Part shown: positions 14,666-18,618 of the stretch, one piece after another
Position numbering within the stretch: position 1 is the first letter of the stretch
How the letters are laid out: the number at the start of each line of letters is the position of its first letter
DNA from: Candidatus Zixiibacteriota bacterium
GTDB taxonomy: Bacteria; Zixibacteria; MSB-5A5; WJJR01
Length of the DNA stretch: 18,618 bases
Assembly (NCBI GenBank): GCA_014729565.1
Contig: WJJR01000073.1
Span: 1-18,618, forward strand
Direction of reading: 5' to 3'
Notes under the pieces: model-generated
The model's input: the letters and a program-made list of their open reading frames with translations, nothing else
What the model was told of the DNA's origin: nothing
The model's database searches: none
Program-made: the position numbers and the translations under genes

Positions 14666-16204
14666 CTACCCTTCGATCTTCTGGTGCACGATTCGAAGCA
14701 CCTCATCCTTTAAACTGGCACCGCTTTGTTCGAGTTCCCTCATCTGATTCAGTTTTTCATTGGCATACGCTTCGTCGCCGAATCCCATGAGATTAATCTT
14801 CACGTTGAGCCCGGCGCCGATGATCGCCGAGTACGCCATCTCGGCCCCTACCCCGGCATCCGATACCGAGTTCACATTACCTTTTTCGGCGCATGTTTTG
14901 GCCAGTTCAAGGACGCGTTTGGCAGTCGTCATCACCTCGAGGGGCACCGAGACCGCGTGGCGGGTGGCTTCATCGAGCGCCTGATTTCGCTTCTCCTGCT
15001 CTTCCTCCGTGTCTTTCAACATCTTACGCGCCCGCATGATCCCGTCGAAGGCCTCGGCATCGCGATCAACCAGTTCGGTCAGTTGCTTGCGTAGCTCCTC
15101 CGATTCGGCGAGGACGCTCTCCATTTCCTCGGCGACATCGGCGTATTTCTTCCGGCCAATCGTGAGTCGGCAAACCATTGCACACAATCCAGCGCCCAGG
15201 GCACCGGAGGATGCGGCGACTGATCCACCGCCGGGGGCCGGCTCTTTGGAGGCGACGCGGTCGGCAAAGACGGTCCAGCCGGAGCGTTCGGTCTGACGGG
15301 CCTGCGCCTCCTGGAGCTTCTCTTCGAGCACCTGTTTCGGAGAGAATTGCTCCAATTGGAGATAATGCTCGGCCACATCATAGAGAGATTTCGCCGGTGT
15401 TAAGCCGACGATTTCTGAGGAGGTTACGCGCGTACCCCAGCGTTCTGCCTCCGACTTCACCATTTCAAAGACACGGAATATCGGTGTCTTCTGGTAGTTG
15501 ACGAGATTCATCGACACCTGGACACAGCCACGGTCTTTGATTTCGAATCCGAGCGCTTTCACAAAGCGCAGGCCGCCGCCGCCAAAGCGAATCGCGCGGG
15601 CCACGGAACGGGCAATCGAGAGGCGATGAGTGTCGAGATAGATGTTGTATGCCACCAGGGGCATACGGGCGCCGATGGCGGTCGCTCCCGCTTTGAGGTT
15701 CATTGAATCGGGCCCGAAGTCGGGCTTGCGATTCTCGTCGGATTCCATCGCGTCGCGGATGCCTTCATACTCGCCGCGACGGACATCGGCGAGGTTTTCC
15801 CGCTCGGGGCGCTGGGCAGCGGCTTCATACAGATAGATGGGAATCCCCAGTTCCTCTCCCACCTTTTGACCCAGTTGGCGTGCCAGGGCGGCGCATTCGG
15901 AAAGGCCAAGGCCGCTGATCGGGACAAACGGAACCACATCGGTCGCGCCCATGCGCGGGTGTTCCCCCTTGTGGGTGCGCATATCGATCAATTCGGACGC
16001 CTTCTGCATCGCCAGAAACGCGGCCTGGCTGACAGCGTCGGGTTCGCCCACAAAGGTCACAACGGAACGGTTATGGTCGGCATCCATCTCCTTGTCGAGG
16101 AGGATGACGTTGTTGTTCTGCATGGCAAATTCGATGATGGCATCGACGATCTCGGGGCGGCGGCCTTCGGAGAAATTGGGGACACATTCAACAATGGCTG
16201 GCAT
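14666..16204 (-). CDS. ftcD: Bifunctional glutamate formiminotransferase / formiminotetrahydrofolate cyclodeaminase
   Basis: 512 residues; both enzyme domains are fused as in the mammalian protein (about 541). The formiminotransferase half (1-300) begins MPAIVECVPNFSEGR and carries HKGEHPRMGATDVVPF with His82, the known catalytic base. The cyclodeaminase half (about 310-512) has PAPGGGSVAASSGALGAGL, VPLEVMTTA and NVNSVSDAGVGAEMA. It transfers the formimino group of formiminoglutamate to tetrahydrofolate and deaminates it to methenyl-THF, normally the last step of histidine breakdown. No hut genes are in the window, so here it may serve one-carbon supply. GAGG about 10 nt before the ATG is the ribosome site. 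It ends 80 bp before the metalloprotease gene and may be a separate transcript. Family call is firm. Confidence 0.95.
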   Translation of the reverse strand: MPAIVECVPNFSEGRRPEIVDAIIEFAMQNNNVILLDKEMDADHNRSVVTFVGEPDAVSQAAFLAMQKASELIDMRTHKGEHPRMGATDVVPFVPISGLGLSECAALARQLGQKVGEELGIPIYLYEAAAQRPERENLADVRRGEYEGIRDAMESDENRKPDFGPDSMNLKAGATAIGARMPLVAYNIYLDTHRLSIARSVARAIRFGGGGLRFVKALGFEIKDRGCVQVSMNLVNYQKTPIFRVFEMVKSEAERWGTRVTSSEIVGLTPAKSLYDVAEHYLQLEQFSPKQVLEEKLQEAQARQTERSGWTVFADRVASKEPAPGGGSVAASSGALGAGLCAMVCRLTIGRKKYADVAEEMESVLAESEELRKQLTELVDRDAEAFDGIMRARKMLKDTEEEQEKRNQALDEATRHAVSVPLEVMTTAKRVLELAKTCAEKGNVNSVSDAGVGAEMAYSAIIGAGLNVKINLMGFGDEAYANEKLNQMRELEQSGASLKDEVLRIVHQKIEG

Positions 16205-16432
16205 TTCGGGGTAACCTCACTTTCGTTCGATTTCGGTGCATCGAGTCAAGATTCTTATGATAACGCAAGTTGCCGTCGGGATCAACGGATAGCGTGTGCG
16301 TCTCACACACAGAACCTGCGTTTGGACCACAACCAAACGAGAACGAAGGCGAAACATCCGAAGGCGGGTGACCCTGACGCCTTGAGGATGTCCCACAAGT
16401 TGAAGAATCTTCTCCATCGACCATCAATCAGT
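16205..16432. other. Upstream region of ftcD with no convincing gene
   Basis: The ftcD promoter should lie here, but no clear -35/-10 pair was found. One minus-strand frame (16303-16461) stays open for 52 codons and includes a hydrophobic stretch (FGCFAFVLVWLWSKRRF), yet it has no ATG, GTG or TTG start. It is therefore noted only as a curiosity. Confidence 0.4.
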
Positions 16433-16511
16433 GTAGGGACACGGCCTGCCGTGTCTGCACGTCACCCCTAACACCTTCTCTCCCATTGGGCACGACAGGC
16501 CGTGCCCCTAC
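16433..16511. repeat. Long-armed inverted repeat (REP/REPIN-like)
   Basis: The arms GTAGGGACACGGCCTGCCGTG... (16433-16455) and the reverse complement of 16488-16511 agree at about 20 of 23 positions, with a 32-bp spacer. Each arm is itself a near-palindrome around GGCC. GTAGGGGCACGGCCTG-type sequences look like dispersed repeats rather than a regulatory site. No gene overlaps it. Confidence 0.65.
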
Positions 16512-16521
16512 AGATCGTAGG

Positions 16522-16586
16522 GGCGAACCTATGTGTGCGCCCTCCCGCGCAATTTGTGGGACAACCTCCCTTCGTCGGGGTTCGCC
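16522..16586. repeat. Second inverted repeat, GGCGAACC/GGTTCGCC
   Basis: GGCGAACC (16522-16529) and GGTTCGCC (16579-16586) are exact reverse complements, embedded in GTAGGGGCGAACCT and CGGGGTTCGCCT. With the preceding repeat they form a run of GTAGGGG-type palindromes 10 bp apart. The element is probably of dispersed-repeat origin; no function is evident. Confidence 0.45.
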
Positions 16587-16653
16587 TAAAGCGGTTGTCA
16601 TAAGTATTTTCCGTTTGCGCCGGTGATCCCTGTGGTCATCAGGATCGTTTGCT

Positions 16654-16680
16654 GTCATTGCCGCGAACGCGGGAATCCAA
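16654..16680. repeat. REP-like sequence, CCCGCGAACGCGGGAATCC type
   Basis: GTCATTGCCGCGAACGCGGGAATCCAA contains the hairpin CCGCG-AA-CGCGG and closely resembles the TCATTCCCGCGAA.GCGGGAATCC repeats scattered through many bacterial genomes. It lies directly before the second copy of the composite repeat. A degraded partial copy of that repeat's start (AGCGGTTGTCA...TTTCCGTTTG) can be seen at 16590-16618. Confidence 0.6.
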
Positions 16681-16682
16681 GT

Positions 16683-16788
16683 TTATAGCGATTGTCAGAT
16701 TCGGGTTCCGATTGAGAAGGAGTGAGGCTTGGTTGACTTGGTACTCGCGTTCGGGCGCCACGGGCCTAAAGAGCGTGTTGGAAAACCC
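16683..16788 (+). repeat. 106-bp flanking module of composite repeat, copy 2
   Basis: Direct counterpart of 150-255, with no length difference and about 86% identity by hand count. As in copy 1 it leads into a MITE-like core and lies just 3' of a gene for a dockerin-bearing secreted protein. Confidence 0.75.
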
Positions 16789-16922
16789 AAAGGGTTATCG
16801 CGTAGGTCCGGCTCTTAGCCGGACCGGTGCGGCTAAGAGCCGCACCTACGCGAGGTCATAATCGTTTCGTTCAGGTACATCATCTGGTCCGGGGTCAACA
16901 CACGACTCTTTCAACAGGCCCT
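16771..16922. mobile_element. MITE-like palindromic element, copy 2 (152 bp), inverted relative to copy 1
   Basis: The ends GAGCGTGTTGGAAAACCC (16771-16788) and TTTCAACAGGCCCT (16909-16922) are the inverted terminal repeats. The core is the reverse complement of 238-367. It is longer because the central hairpin is doubled: GGTCCGGCTCTTAGCCGGACC (key arms 16805-16825) is followed at once by GGTGCGGCTAAGAGCCGCACC (16826-16846), and the whole is framed by CGCGTAGG/CCTACGCG. It is non-coding. The remaining 26 bp to the next gene's stop codon show no terminator of their own, so this palindrome may act as one. Confidence 0.65.
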
Positions 16923-16948
16923 GTAAACCGGTGGCACCCGGCACCCGA

Positions 16949-18618
16949 TTACTCGCACCCACGCACGGCCGGTGGACCATTGAAGAAGATCAGATCGATC
17001 ATGTAGCCCATGTCCACCGCATCACTGAAGCAATCGCCGTTCAGGTCGCCGGTCCACAGCGGATCGGGCGGATCTCCGTTCAGAAACAGGTACTCAATCA
17101 GAAAATTCAGGTCGACGACATCCAGGCTTTCATCACGGTTCAGATCACCGTAATCGGTAATGCGGAACGACCAGATATCCGAGACGGAACTCAGGCCGTC
17201 GGAGTCGAATGACCGGATGGTCCAGTAATATGTAATATGGCGTGGCAAGCTGTCGGGCCAAACGAACGTCGTATCACTGATACCTGATTCAGTGGCCTTT
17301 AGCGCAAATGTTGGCGTTAAGCCGATGGTGGCCGTGTAGCTACTCATGTAATCGCCGGGATCAGGATCAATGGGGACGTGCCACGCCAGTGGCGGCATCA
17401 GTTCGTAGATCACATCGCCGGTATCGGGTTGTGCGAGCACCGTCGGTGCAGGCGATTCGTTGACCGCATTCAGCCAGAACGTTGCCGCCGTCGACCAGCC
17501 GCCGTATTGGTAACCGTCCCAGGCACGGGCCCGCCACCAGTGACGTTGGTTTTCGTTCGTGAGAACATCGGTCCGCCAGGTCGTATTCCCAGATCCCGTA
17601 TAGCCCTCCTGGGGATGCCGGGATGTGCTGTCGACCAGCGACGCGAGCATTGAATCTTCATAGACTTCAAAATCGTACCATAGCACATCACCATCGGCAT
17701 CGGATGCATTGTGCACGGTCAGATAGGCGCGCGATGTCGATGACACGGCATTTCCAATCGGCGAATCGACATTCGTAGATGTTGGAGGACGATTAAACGC
17801 GAACGGCACCGTACGCCACTCACTCCAGGCGGTGTCGACACGCACGCGGATACGAACGTAATATGTGTTTCCGATGACAATCGGTGCACCGCCATACTCA
17901 ATTGTTGTCGTTGGTCCCGGAACCTGCGGCGCCGCCCATAGTTCGGCATCCGTCCAATCCGCATCGGTACCGAATTCCAATTCAGACGCAAGGAGAGGCG
18001 CTCTCCCGGCAATCGCGTAGTCCCATTGAACCAGTGGCGTGGGATCGAGGATGTGGAGGTTGTCACCGGTGGTATCGATACGGACATTGACAACGAAGGG
18101 ATATTCGTGGCTGAAGGGAAACGCCCCCATGTCGTTGCGGGAACCATCAGGATCGCGGTATTGCGGTCCGGGATGTCCGGAATCGATGCAGGGCGACGGC
18201 TCGGTTAAGTGAAACACGGCGTCGTCGGCATCAAGATAGAGCGGATCTGCACTGATATTGCCGGTATCGGGGACGGCCTGCAGGTAGTCGGGATTGTTGT
18301 TGTAGACGTTGTTGTAGGACAGGTTGCTGTAGCCCCCGTAGATACCGTAGCCTGCCGAATTGCTGACAATGTTGTTGATGGCAACAGTCCATGACGAGAA
18401 GCTGTACATTCCCCGGTTGTTGCGATCAAAAGTGTTATTGATGATCAGCGGTGCACCGCTGTACACGCCGATGCAACTGTTCCCGAGGTTTTCGTAGAAG
18501 ACATTGCGACGAATCGTGGGCCTGCCACCCTCCACGCGGATCACCAGAATGTCGACCTGATTGTTGTGGAAGATGTTATTTTCGATGGTCGGGCTGGTTC
18601 CCGCCGCTATGAGCATGA
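16949..18618 (-). CDS. Secreted right-handed beta-helix protein with dockerin-like C-terminus (5' end outside window)
   Basis: The 3' part of a gene, at least 555 codons; the frame reaches the window edge with no signal peptide, so the true start lies beyond. Residues 1-120 are parallel beta-helix coils with Asn ladders (ENNIFHNN, RRNVFYEN, INNTFDRNN, YNNVYNNN), ending in the usual cap CIDSGHPGP..DPDGSRNDMGAF. Residues about 160-485 form FN3-like sandwiches (YYVRIRVRV, HWWRARAWDG, YYWTIRSFDSDG). The last 67 residues are a dockerin-like pair (DLNRDESLDVVDL and DLNGDCFSDAVDM), both with intact acidic positions, ending FFNGPPAVRGCE. This tail matches that of the protease at 421-3891, suggesting shared attachment or export. 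Beta-helix proteins often bind or cleave polysaccharide, but no catalytic residues can be named here. Confidence 0.85.
   Translation of the reverse strand, partial: MLIAAGTSPTIENNIFHNNQVDILVIRVEGGRPTIRRNVFYENLGNSCIGVYSGAPLIINNTFDRNNRGMYSFSSWTVAINNIVSNSAGYGIYGGYSNLSYNNVYNNNPDYLQAVPDTGNISADPLYLDADDAVFHLTEPSPCIDSGHPGPQYRDPDGSRNDMGAFPFSHEYPFVVNVRIDTTGDNLHILDPTPLVQWDYAIAGRAPLLASELEFGTDADWTDAELWAAPQVPGPTTTIEYGGAPIVIGNTYYVRIRVRVDTAWSEWRTVPFAFNRPPTSTNVDSPIGNAVSSTSRAYLTVHNASDADGDVLWYDFEVYEDSMLASLVDSTSRHPQEGYTGSGNTTWRTDVLTNENQRHWWRARAWDGYQYGGWSTAATFWLNAVNESPAPTVLAQPDTGDVIYELMPPLAWHVPIDPDPGDYMSSYTATIGLTPTFALKATESGISDTTFVWPDSLPRHITYYWTIRSFDSDGLSSVSDIWSFRITDYGDLNRDESLDVVDLNFLIEYLFLNGDPPDPLWTGDLNGDCFSDAVDMGYMIDLIFFNGPPAVRGCE

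Noticed and set aside
16428..16861. Short frames in the repeat cluster, such as one reading MLSLPRTRESK...
   Set aside because: These are translations of REP-like palindromes (SLPRTRESK is a typical artefact of GCGAACGCGGGAATCC), not genes.
16428..16922. CRISPR-like array
   Set aside because: The repeats are of different kinds and unevenly spaced, and no cas genes are present.

Overview
The window is a moderately GC-rich bacterial chromosome segment in which almost every gene lies on the minus strand. The one clear exception is a sigma-54-type response regulator on the plus strand. Two large secreted proteins end in a dockerin-like double Ca-binding module (GDLNxD...DL..LI...F.NGDPPDP...GDxN...FFNGP...C). 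A secreted HExxH protein has a FlgD/Por-tail-like C-terminus, and there is an outer-membrane barrel. This mix fits a Gram-negative, deep-branching FCB-group lineage; the style of the dockerin-like tails recalls candidate phyla such as Zixibacteria. That placement is inference from protein style, not a measured phylogeny.

Layout, left to right. 1-420: a terminator-type hairpin followed by a composite repeat that contains a MITE-like palindromic element. 421-3891 (-): subtilisin-like protease with NEW3-like, FN3-like and dockerin-like modules. 3892-4230: divergent intergenic region. 4231-5610 (+): NtrC-family response regulator with no kinase beside it. 5626-6515: a REP-associated tyrosine transposase (RAYT) gene bracketed by two mutually inverted REPIN-like pairs, with a broken 3' fragment of the neighbouring transporter gene on its far side. 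6511-14585 (-): a long run of tightly packed genes. Read in transcription order these are a secreted putative metalloprotease, an ECF-type S component (4-bp overlap), a TonB-receptor-like outer-membrane barrel, AroH chorismate mutase, TyrA prephenate dehydrogenase, a class IV (IlvE-like) aminotransferase and a UMF1/Atg22-like MFS transporter. 14666-16204 (-): fused formiminotransferase-cyclodeaminase. 16205-16948: about 740 bp without a convincing gene, rich in several kinds of palindromic repeat, including a second copy of the left-edge composite repeat with its core flipped. 16949-18618 (-): 3' part of a secreted right-handed beta-helix / FN3-like / dockerin-like protein that continues beyond the window.

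How the genes may work together. AroH, TyrA and the aminotransferase could together take chorismate to tyrosine, if the aminotransferase accepts 4-hydroxyphenylpyruvate. Upstream in the same run, the S component and outer-membrane barrel look like the inner- and outer-membrane parts of a small-molecule uptake route whose substrate the sequence does not reveal. No CRISPR array, phage module, tRNA or rRNA was seen. The most unusual content is repeat and mobile-DNA architecture: the RAYT locus with its duplicated transporter end, the orientation-switched MITE-like element found just 3' of both dockerin genes, and a start codon lying inside a REP-like sequence.
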